From Clostridiales bacterium (GTDB lineage: Bacteria > Bacillota > Clostridia > Lachnospirales > WQUN01), in contig JAISZF010000114.1 of assembly GCA_031269415.1 (NCBI GenBank), positions 1-13,295 on the forward strand: 13,295 bases of DNA, read 5' to 3'. A program made the position numbers and the translations under genes. Below, piece after piece: positions 1 to 5,588 of this stretch; position 1 is the stretch's first letter; every line of letters starts with the position of its first letter. The notes beneath the pieces are model-generated. The model saw only the letters and a program-made list of their open reading frames with translations. It did no database searches and was not told the origin of the DNA.

Positions 1-1
1 T

Positions 2-1012
2 TTTTACAGCGTTATAAAAACCCTCAACGCCGGAACAGAGGTAAGCGTCACGGGAAAAGAACTCGGCTGGTTCAAAATAACCGACGGCGCGGCAGCGGGG
101 TACATAACTGACACGCTGGTGAAAATAACAGATCCGACGGCGGCGGCGGAATACAATCCGGTCAAAACTAATTACGAGAAATTGGCTTCTTACACCACAA
201 AATTCTCGGCGTCGGACGTTAACCGCAATCACAACATGGAACTCGCGGCGTATAAGAATCAGGTTATCTTGAAACCCGGCGGCGCGTTCAGCTTTAACAC
301 AAACACCGGCAATTCCACAAAGACAGCCAATGGGTGGCGCGAATCAATAATCATTGTGGACTCGGAGCGGGTTAAGGGTATCGGCGGGGGCATATGCCAA
401 TGCTCGACCACCATCTACTCCGCGGTAAAGCAGATCCCCAAATTAACGATATTGGAGCGGAGGCCGCATTCAATACCGGTTGGGTATGTACCGCGCGAAA
501 ACGAGGCAATGGTTAATTATGGCACAAGCGACTTGAGATTCCGGAACGACACCGGATTTGACGTTTTTATATGTACGCTTATTGATCACGCGGCTGGCAG
601 CCTGACATGCGCGGTTTATAAAGTTAACCCTAAGGTTAACCCGACGCCAAAAGTGGTTGTGGATGGCAAGCGGGTCGCTTTTAACGTCGCGCCGCGCATA
701 ATAGACGACAGGCTCTATGTCGAAATGCGCTCGATATTTGAGTACCTGGGGTATGCCGTTACCTATGACGCGGCCACGAAGGCCACCAAAATGAAGAAGG
801 GGACTGTTGAATTTATTTTGGAAAACGGCGTGGACAGCAAGAATATTATTTCCGTAAAGAACGGAGTGAGATCGATTGTTCCGCTCACCTACCCCATATA
901 TATTGTCGCGGACAGAACCATGTTCTCCCTGCGCATGGCCGGAGAGCTGCTTAATTATAACGTTGGCTGGGATGATAAATCCAAAACGGCTTCGCTGACC
1001 CTCCAGGGCTGA
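2..1012 (+). CDS. SH3b-VanW-copper amine oxidase stalk domain protein (5' partial)
   Basis: The reading frame is open from base 2, so the start lies outside the window; the GTG at 119 is internal. Three domains can be read. Bases ~2-120 encode the end of a bacterial SH3 repeat (…GTEVSVTG…GWFKITDG…GYITDTLV), which normally binds cell wall. Bases ~220-640 encode a VanW domain, with KPGGAFSFN, a Gly-rich GIGGGICQCSTTIY core, ERRPHSIPVGYVP and the NYGTSDLRFRNDT motif. Bases ~650-1009 encode a copper amine oxidase-like N-terminal 'stalk' domain, with VVVDGKRVAF, the LYVEMRSIFEYLGYAVTYD repeat, FSLRMAGELL and the VGWDD ending. The protein is probably exported and wall-associated. VanW domains occur in vancomycin-resistance clusters and in many unlinked Firmicute proteins; their biochemistry is unsettled and nothing here implies resistance. 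The core reads QCST where I would expect QVST. The domain calls are firm; the role is not. Confidence 0.9.
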   Translation, partial: FYSVIKTLNAGTEVSVTGKELGWFKITDGAAAGYITDTLVKITDPTAAAEYNPVKTNYEKLASYTTKFSASDVNRNHNMELAAYKNQVILKPGGAFSFNTNTGNSTKTANGWRESIIIVDSERVKGIGGGICQCSTTIYSAVKQIPKLTILERRPHSIPVGYVPRENEAMVNYGTSDLRFRNDTGFDVFICTLIDHAAGSLTCAVYKVNPKVNPTPKVVVDGKRVAFNVAPRIIDDRLYVEMRSIFEYLGYAVTYDAATKATKMKKGTVEFILENGVDSKNIISVKNGVRSIVPLTYPIYIVADRTMFSLRMAGELLNYNVGWDDKSKTASLTLQG

Positions 1013-1112
1013 TATATCTTCAGCCGTAAGGAAGAAAAGCCGTTTTCAACGTCGCGGAAAAATTCACGCTTTTGCGTTCAGCGTTCTGGTTAAGCCACGA
1101 AGGTTTTGGCGT

Positions 1113-1146
1113 GAGCGGAAGCGTAAAAACTTTTATGCTTCCGCTC
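1113..1146. repeat. Near-perfect 16-bp hairpin downstream of the VanW gene
   Basis: The arms 1113-1128 and 1131-1146 are complementary over 16 bp, with one G-T wobble, around a two-base centre. The outer 10 bp (GAGCGGAAGC / GCTTCCGCTC) are G+C rich. No T-run follows on either strand, so it is not a classical terminator. It would lie in the 3' untranslated region of the VanW gene, just before the real terminator. It might stabilise the mRNA end or be a small repeated element. Confidence 0.6.
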
Positions 1147-1151
1147 CGGCA

Positions 1152-1512
1152 TTACTGCAAATCCTGCGCTCGCATTTTTTCGAGCGCTTTTGTTTTGCGC
1201 CGCTTCTCTCTGCATCCGAAATAGATTGCCAGCAAAACGATTGTGGGAATATTGTAAAGTAAAAAAACACTTCCGACCGTAATGGCCGGATTATCAGTCG
1301 ACTCGGAACACAACCTCCTCGACATCTCGGACTTGTCTGGTCGCCTGCCAATGGGTGCTGTCGTAAATTTCCTCATCATAGGTGATGTACAATTTTTGCT
1401 CACCTTTGACATTAGGCGACAGAGTGGCTTCAAAGGGCGCGTTTTCGGAAAAGCTGCCGCTTGCCCCATCCGAAAGCCGCCAAGCAATCGGCTGCCAACG
1501 AAAATACTGTTC
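1152..1512 (-). pseudogene. Frameshifted C-terminal remnant of a membrane-anchored extracytoplasmic protein
   Basis: Two minus-strand frames join into one protein-like sequence. From 1512 to 1297 one frame reads EQYFRWQPIAWRLSDG…, then KGEQKLYITYDEEIYD and VEEVVFRVD, and stops at 1294-1296. From about 1300 the neighbouring frame continues with TDNPAITVG, then a hydrophobic stretch (VFLLYNIPTIVLLAIYF), then a basic tail (CREKRRKTKALEKMR), stopping at 1152-1154. This is the layout of a beta-rich extracellular domain with a C-terminal membrane anchor and cytoplasmic basic end. A stop at 1513-1515 closes the upstream side and there is no plausible start codon, so the N-terminus is missing. I do not recognise the family. 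One indel near 1297-1300 would reunite the frames. It could also be an assembly error, but the missing N-terminus argues for decay. Confidence 0.5.
1166..1197 (+). terminator. Rho-independent terminator of the VanW gene
   Basis: The stem GCGCTCG (1166-1172) pairs with CGAGCGC (1181-1187) around an 8-base loop, and TTTTGTTTT follows directly. The T-run is on the plus-strand side only. The same DNA lies under the 3' end of the minus-strand remnant 1152-1512. Confidence 0.7.
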
Positions 1513-1574
1513 TTACGGTGATTCAAGGTTCCAGTAAAGTTACAATCATTGAATCCAGAACGTGTGCGGCAACA

Positions 1575-1677
1575 AATGAGCATATCCTGCTCATCGAATT
1601 TCCAAGCGTCAGCGCCATATGCCACTTCCCAATAATATCCGTCCGGGTCAGAAAATAGGCATGGTATCCGCCCCAGA
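1575..1677 (-). pseudogene. Glyoxalase/VOC-family C-terminal remnant, frameshifted
   Basis: Immediately behind the stop of the DUF6273 gene the minus strand reads WGGYHAYF in one frame. After a one-base shift in the T-run of TATTTTCTGACC it reads SDPDGYYWEVAYG…WKFDEQDMLI. This matches the usual end of vicinal-oxygen-chelate (glyoxalase/bleomycin-resistance) proteins, whose last strand has the GY…YFxDPDGxxWEVA pattern, where E is normally a metal ligand. Nothing corresponding to the first part of a VOC protein is visible in the window. The likely reading is a truncated relic left when neighbouring DNA was rearranged. Confidence 0.55.
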
Positions 1678-2289
1678 TTATTTACTCAGCCACAAAGCGG
1701 GACGAACGCCGCCCGTGCAATAGCCGTCAGCTATATTGCCTTTCAGTATGTTGTTGCCCTGTATACCTATGTCGCCGTTTCCGTGGACGTAAACGGCTTT
1801 GACAGATACCCTGCCCGGCGAGCGAAGCCACCACCAACTGTTCCATTCGCAACTCTCGGCTTTTGCGATTCGCTTGCCATTGTTCTCGTCTTTTCGTTCA
1901 AACCAATACCGTTGATTTTTCCCCGGATTATACAGCTTTGCGCTGCTGTCGCCGAAATATTTACACGTCACTTCTTCCATGCTCAATAAGAAGATTCTAT
2001 CTTCCGTGTCTTCCCCGCCCGTCGTTTTGTACCACTCGTTGTCGGGAGTTTTGTTGACAATGGGAATTATTCTTGACTTCTCATCGGCGCTGAATTTGTC
2101 ATAAAATTCGCCGTTAAGATATTCTCTCAACGAGCAGTCCGCCCATGTAATATCCACGTAGGCGTTATGGTAAGGGCGCTGCTCAATTATATACTCCGTT
2201 ATAATCAAAGCCGCGCCATTCTGTATGTCAAGCACACGCCAATCGTAGCCGCCGAAAGGTACTATCGAGCCAATTTTATACTCGTCCAT
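1678..2289 (-). CDS. DUF6273 domain protein
   Basis: A 203-residue protein with a clear DUF6273 layout. It begins MDEYKIGSIVPFGGYDWRVLD and continues with ALIITEYIIEQRPYH, then WADCSLREYLNGEFYDKFSADEKSRI. The aromatic core is WNSWWWLRSPG, and it ends GGVRPALWLSK. In this family the domain often makes up a whole secreted or cytoplasmic protein, or sits at the C-terminus of Firmicute surface proteins; its function is unknown. There is no signal peptide. The start is the ATG at 2287-2289. GGAGGG at 2304-2309 lies 14 bases upstream, a long spacing, so translation may be weak or coupled to the upstream DUF2089 gene, which if frameshift-corrected ends at 2319. It stops exactly where the VOC remnant begins. 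Confidence 0.8.
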   Translation of the reverse strand: MDEYKIGSIVPFGGYDWRVLDIQNGAALIITEYIIEQRPYHNAYVDITWADCSLREYLNGEFYDKFSADEKSRIIPIVNKTPDNEWYKTTGGEDTEDRIFLLSMEEVTCKYFGDSSAKLYNPGKNQRYWFERKDENNGKRIAKAESCEWNSWWWLRSPGRVSVKAVYVHGNGDIGIQGNNILKGNIADGYCTGGVRPALWLSK

Positions 2290-2434
2290 GCTGTTACACC
2301 ATTCCCTCCGTTGCCAGTTTATACTACTTTATATCGCAAACGAATATACAAATCTTCAAGCATTTCGCACTTTTCAAGCTGAAGCGCTCCGAGCTTCGCG
2401 AGTTCGTCACGGGAAACAAGCGACGCCCCGTCAA

Positions 2435-2731
2435 TCAGCGTTGCGGTATCTTTTTATATTCCGCGATCAGAATCTTCGCGGTATCGAAGTCAACTTTTTC
2501 ATTCACGGCCAGCCGTTTCACTAAAGCGATGTACGGTTCGCCGGCGTTTTCCTCGGTGATTTGGATCTTCTGAATCAGCCTGTCTAACCGGAGCCGCACC
2601 GTCGGATAGGTAACGCCATACTGCCGCGCGACCTCTTTTAACGAGCCGGAAGCCTGTAAAAATTTCTTGATGAAGGCAATGTCATCATCCTCCAGGCCGG
2701 TCATCCATTCCGGAATGATTTCAATAGGCAT
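2435..2731 (-). CDS. DUF2089-type helix-turn-helix regulator
   Basis: A 98-residue protein without the N-terminal zinc ribbon of longer DUF2089 members. It carries the helix-turn-helix core: LEDDDIAFIKKFLQASGSLK, then EVARQYGVTYPTVRLRLDRL. The tail (DFDTAKILIAEYKK) is also typical. Such small proteins are presumed DNA-binding regulators and often precede membrane-protein genes. The start ATG at 2729-2731 has a GGTGG ribosome site 9 bases upstream. After YKK the frame ends quickly with IPQR and stops. Shifting one frame at the A5 run (2451-2455) instead gives 43 more protein-like residues to a stop at 2319-2321 (DTATLIDGASLVSRDELAKL…). The gene may therefore be frameshifted, or the extension may be a leftover of a following gene. 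It lies behind a strong promoter with an inverted repeat, which suggests autoregulation. Confidence 0.8.
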   Translation of the reverse strand: MPIEIIPEWMTGLEDDDIAFIKKFLQASGSLKEVARQYGVTYPTVRLRLDRLIQKIQITEENAGEPYIALVKRLAVNEKVDFDTAKILIAEYKKIPQR

Positions 2732-2744
2732 AGCGATTGACCAC

Positions 2745-2787
2745 CTTTCATAATATTATTTATATACTTTAATATTATGAAAGTCAA
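2745..2787 (-). promoter_or_regulatory. Sigma-A promoter of the DUF2089 gene with a 14-bp inverted-repeat operator
   Basis: On the minus strand TTGACT (2782-2787) and TATAAA (2759-2764) are separated by exactly 17 bases, a good sigma-A promoter. A perfect inverted repeat, CTTTCATAATATTA (2745-2758) and TAATATTATGAAAG (2770-2783), has 11 bases between its arms. One arm lies in the spacer and overlaps the -35 edge. The other covers the start-site region and overlaps the start of the ribosome binding site. The -10 box sits between the arms. This geometry fits a repressor operator; the encoded helix-turn-helix protein is the obvious candidate, by inference. Confidence 0.7.
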
Positions 2788-2843
2788 TATAAAAATATAT
2801 TTTTATTAAAATTAAATGATTAATATTTCGTGTCAATATTTCG

Positions 2844-2872
2844 TTGAAAAATGCCGATGATGATGGTATAAT
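2844..2872 (+). promoter_or_regulatory. Consensus extended -10 promoter of the toxin-like pair
   Basis: TTGAAA (2844-2849), a 17-base spacer, then TATAAT (2867-2872) preceded by TGG, an extended -10. Transcription would start near 2879. This rules out translation from the TTG at 2844, which is the -35 box itself. The promoter points away from the DUF2089 promoter, with about 56 A+T-rich bases between the two -35 boxes. Confidence 0.7.
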
Positions 2873-2954
2873 TAACATGGTGAAGCAGTTTGACATTTAT
2901 GGCGGCGCCGCGGATACCTCAATTAAGTCCGTCGATTACAGGAGAAAAATTGCG

Positions 2955-3383
2955 ATGGATATTTTATCAGGCGCTATATCACGCCATGACTTATCAAGAA
3001 TGGAAAAGCACGCCAAACTTTATTATGACGCGGTTAGGAGAAGATTAGGCGATATTGAAAAGATAGCAAAAAATACAGGTATTGCGGCAAGTGACATTGA
3101 AAAGATTAGGCGGCATATGTTTACTAACGAATATTATCTTGGTGATCCTGAAGGAAACCTTGAACGATTCGCGCCTGACTATGATCAGTCGGTTTCATGG
3201 CAGCGATTGGTTGAAGGTAAAAACATTCATGAGATGGACATAGTTTTACTTCGTCATGAATTAATGGAGTATAACCTAATGAGAGATGGTCTGTCTTATG
3301 ACGAGGCCCATACGATAACAAACCTAACTTATAACTATGGTGAATATATAGACGCGTTGGATCGAAAGGCGGGTTTAAAATGA
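2955..3383 (+). CDS. Stand-alone toxin-like domain protein (phage head-morphogenesis / polymorphic-toxin C-terminal domain)
   Basis: The predicted protein has 142 residues. The ATG at 2955 was chosen because AGGAG (2940-2944) lies 10 bases upstream. The frame is open from 2844, with another ATG at 2877, but that falls at the predicted transcription start. The C-terminal half carries a pattern I associate with the last domain of SPP1-gp7-like phage head-morphogenesis and polymorphic-toxin proteins. It runs from IAKNTGIAASDIEKIRRHMF through FAPDYDQSVSWQRLVEGK, then MDIVLLRHELMEY, then LSYDEAHTITNLTYNYGEYI. The H-E pair in RHELME and the later EAH could form a polar or metal site; that is inference. 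There is no signal peptide or membrane segment. It overlaps the next gene by ATGA. Here the domain stands alone, as either an orphan toxin or a piece cut from a longer gene. The family resemblance is from memory and the activity is unknown. Confidence 0.75.
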   Translation: MDILSGAISRHDLSRMEKHAKLYYDAVRRRLGDIEKIAKNTGIAASDIEKIRRHMFTNEYYLGDPEGNLERFAPDYDQSVSWQRLVEGKNIHEMDIVLLRHELMEYNLMRDGLSYDEAHTITNLTYNYGEYIDALDRKAGLK

Positions 3384-3616
3384 ATAAACTGAAGTTGAAA
3401 GAATATACTCCCGAATATGTAATTTATTTTTATCAGCCGGAGGGTCAAGGTATTTCCGGTGAAATAATTTATAGGTTTAACAAGGAGCCTGAAACGCTTA
3501 CACAAGCCGAAAAGGATGAGTATGGCAGATACGCGTTCAAGGCATGCAGTAAGATAAAGGAGTTAATTGATGACAAAAAGTATTTGCCGCTTGAAATAAC
3601 TCAAGCGTGGTATTGA
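3380..3616 (+). CDS. Small unknown protein, possible partner/immunity protein of the upstream toxin-like gene
   Basis: A 78-residue soluble protein (MNKLKLKEYTPEYVIYFYQP… ending LPLEITQAWY) with alternating beta-like and helical stretches, no membrane segment and no motif I recognise. Its ATG overlaps the upstream stop as ATGA. AGGCGGG at the end of the upstream gene, 6 bases before the ATG, is a usable ribosome site, so the two proteins are probably made together. Small genes tightly coupled downstream of polymorphic-toxin domains are commonly immunity proteins, which is the only basis for that suggestion. No plus-strand terminator is visible between its stop and ssrA. Confidence 0.7.
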   Translation: MNKLKLKEYTPEYVIYFYQPEGQGISGEIIYRFNKEPETLTQAEKDEYGRYAFKACSKIKELIDDKKYLPLEITQAWY

Positions 3617-3671
3617 TATGGCCAGCGAACAAAACATATACCGCACGGCGCATAACATGCTAACGCATACT

Positions 3672-3714
3672 AAAAGGGCGCGTATCAAGCAACAAAGCCT
3701 AGATACACGCCCTT
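3672..3714 (-). terminator. Rho-independent terminator of ssrA
   Basis: On the minus strand AAGGGCGTGTATC (from 3714) pairs with GATACGCGCCCTT (to 3674) over 13 bp with one G-U pair. The loop is 15 bases, and TTTT (3675-3672) ends the stem and continues past it. It begins 8 bases beyond the mature tmRNA 3' end. On the plus strand the G-U becomes an A-C mismatch and no T-run follows, so it acts on ssrA only. Confidence 0.85.
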
Positions 3715-3722
3715 CTAACCCA

Positions 3723-4069
<347 letters not shown>

Positions 4070-4546
4070 TTATGAATACAGATTCCTTACGCGGAAATCC
4101 TTTTCCGCTTCCCTGCGCTGGTCTTTCTTGGCAAGATCCTGGCGCTTATCGTAAATCTTCTTGCCCTTGGCTATGGCAATATCCAGTTTAACCAAACTCT
4201 TGTGAAAATAAACCCTTAACGGCACAATGGTAAACCCATCCGCGGTTGACGCTCCGCGCAGTTTATTGATCTCATACCTGTGCAGCAGCAAGCGCCTCCG
4301 GCGCAGAGGGTCTTTGTTAAAGATATTCCCGAATTCGTATGGACTGATGTGCATGCCCTCGATAAAAGCCTCGCCGCCTTCGACGCGAATATAGCTTTCC
4401 TTAAGGTTGCACTTGCCAGCCCTCAAGGATTTAACCTCTGTGCCAACTAATTCAATACCCGCCTGATAAGTCTCTTCGATGTAGTAATCGTGGAAGGCTT
4501 TTTTGTTCTGGGCAATAAGCTTGCCGCTGTTTTTGTCTTTTGGCAT
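4070..4546 (-). CDS. smpB: SsrA-binding protein SmpB
   Basis: A 158-residue protein that binds tmRNA and places it in the empty A site of stalled ribosomes, with its C-terminal tail reading the mRNA channel. Family signatures are clear. They are LIAQNKKAFHDYYIEETYQA, GIELVGTEVKSLRAGK, then NLKESYIRVEGGEAFIEGMH, the arginine-rich PLRRRRLLLHRYEI, and LVKLDIAIAKGKKIYDKRQD. The basic tail (KKDQRREAEKDFRVR) is as expected, and the length is typical. The start is the ATG at 4544-4546. The region before it has only a poor ribosome site (AGAG at a short distance), so expression may be modest. The TAA at 4072-4070 is directly followed by the first G of mature tmRNA. It has its own promoter and is separated from rnr by the oppositely oriented S41 gene. 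Confidence 0.97.
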   Translation of the reverse strand: MPKDKNSGKLIAQNKKAFHDYYIEETYQAGIELVGTEVKSLRAGKCNLKESYIRVEGGEAFIEGMHISPYEFGNIFNKDPLRRRRLLLHRYEINKLRGASTADGFTIVPLRVYFHKSLVKLDIAIAKGKKIYDKRQDLAKKDQRREAEKDFRVRNLYS

Positions 4547-4579
4547 TATCGCTCTGCTTTCAATTATCGCTGTGCATTC

Positions 4580-4608
4580 ATATTAACATAATTAAAGTCG
4601 AATTACAA
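4580..4608 (-). promoter_or_regulatory. Promoter of smpB-ssrA
   Basis: On the minus strand TTGTAA (4603-4608), 17 bases, then TAATAT (4580-4585) preceded by TGT, giving an extended -10. The start would be near 4573, leaving a leader of about 26 bases before the smpB ATG. The match is moderate, but position and spacing fit, and the unit needs its own promoter because the neighbouring gene runs the other way. Confidence 0.55.
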
Positions 4609-4655
4609 CTTGAAGTAAATACTTTTCTATGTTACTTTATTGTCAGTATATAAAG

Positions 4656-4673
4656 AAGGAGGGCTTTCCCATT
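4656..4673 (+). promoter_or_regulatory. Strong Shine-Dalgarno site pointing to an ATT start codon
   Basis: AAGGAGGG (4656-4663) is the best ribosome site in this neighbourhood. Eight bases after GGAGG comes ATT (4671-4673) in the frame of the S41 gene. No ATG, GTG or TTG lies at a usable distance. The in-frame ATG at 4629 is upstream of the site and has no ribosome site of its own; the next ATG (4764) is inside the membrane segment. Confidence 0.6.
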
Positions 4674-5588
4674 AAACCGCCAAAGACCAGATCTATCCCC
4701 ATCCGTCGGTACCGTTTCTTCAAATACGGATTTTTTGTATTTTTTATCCTGACAGCGCTGCTGATGTATTCCAATTACAACTATATGGCCTTTAAATTCC
4801 TCATCGCGGAGAATTACATCTTTACGGACGCGCTGGATCAGTTGTATAACGACAGCCTTGGGGAGGAAAACGTAAAGGGGTACGGTAGAAATTTTGACGA
4901 CGTCGTTATCAGCGTGGTTACGGAAAAAATACGCTCGATCAACCAGGACAGGTACACATATCTCTACACCCCCGAACGGTATCAGCTTTCCAAAGACATG
5001 GAAAAGGCCGACGCCGCGACAGCCCTCGTTGAAGAACTTACCCCAGAAACTGTATACATGCTGCTGCCCAATATATCCGACGGCACAAAGGATTTTGTGC
5101 TTTCCCATAAACAGATGTTGAGCGGTTACAAGAATCTGGTGCTGGACCTGCGTTCCAATTACGGCGGGCTGCTCGCGGATTTCTATAAGATGGCCGAATT
5201 GTTTACGCGGCGCGGCGATATACTGGGCTATGAAAAATTCCGTATACCGCTTATAACGCACGCGGTCAAGTCCGGCGGGGAGAGTTATCTCGAATTTGAC
5301 AAGGTAATAATCCTGCAGGACGAAAACACAGCCAGCGCGGCGGAGGGCCTTATACTATCTCTAAAAGGCAATCTCGACAATGTGACGACCATTGGAGAGA
5401 ATACATTCGGCAAGGGCATAGGCCAGGTTACCGTACCGCTCTTGGACGGTTACGCCGTTAAGGCTACCGTTATGCTTGTCGCCGGACCCGGCGATGTATC
5501 TATTCACGGCGTAGGCATAGAACCGGACATCCCATACGCTGGCAGTGATATTATCGGCGCGGCTTTGGACGAGATTGAGGGCGGCTAA
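4671..5588 (+). CDS. Membrane-anchored S41-family (C-terminal processing peptidase-like) protease, PDZ-less
   Basis: The protein has 305 residues if it starts at the ATT at 4671, or 319 from the ATG at 4629; the strong ribosome site between them favours ATT. A basic N-terminus (RSIPIRRYRFFKYG) precedes one membrane segment (FFVFFILTALLMYS), so the rest should face outside. The S41 fold is recognisable in LVLDLRSNYGGLLADFYKMA, in DENTASAAEGL with the likely catalytic Ser, and in IGENTFGKGIGQ with the likely catalytic Lys 26 residues later (one more than in CtpA). VSIHGVGIEPDIPY is the usual end motif. The region between membrane and catalytic domain has no recognisable PDZ domain, and the protein is shorter than typical CtpA (about 400 or more). 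Substrates are unknown. It is divergent from smpB and convergent with rnr; the last 38 bases of the two overlap. Family call firm, activity inferred. Confidence 0.88.
   Translation: MKPPKTRSIPIRRYRFFKYGFFVFFILTALLMYSNYNYMAFKFLIAENYIFTDALDQLYNDSLGEENVKGYGRNFDDVVISVVTEKIRSINQDRYTYLYTPERYQLSKDMEKADAATALVEELTPETVYMLLPNISDGTKDFVLSHKQMLSGYKNLVLDLRSNYGGLLADFYKMAELFTRRGDILGYEKFRIPLITHAVKSGGESYLEFDKVIILQDENTASAAEGLILSLKGNLDNVTTIGENTFGKGIGQVTVPLLDGYAVKATVMLVAGPGDVSIHGVGIEPDIPYAGSDIIGAALDEIEGG

Noticed and set aside
1282..1658. Plus-strand frames of 65-79 codons opposite the pseudogene strip
   Set aside because: They resemble no protein pattern, and the minus strand here carries recognisable protein-like sequence.
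2748..2840. A+T-rich tract considered as an origin or attachment site
   Set aside because: It is explained by two back-to-back promoters and an operator palindrome. No DnaA-box cluster or direct repeats of an attachment site are visible.
2844..2954. Start of the toxin-like gene at the TTG at 2844
   Set aside because: TTGAAA here is the -35 box of a near-consensus promoter and has no ribosome site. The ATG at 2955 has AGGAG at a usable distance.
4545..4568. Direct repeat AGCGATAAT before the smpB start
   Set aside because: Only two 9-base copies, one including the start codon; too short to separate from chance.
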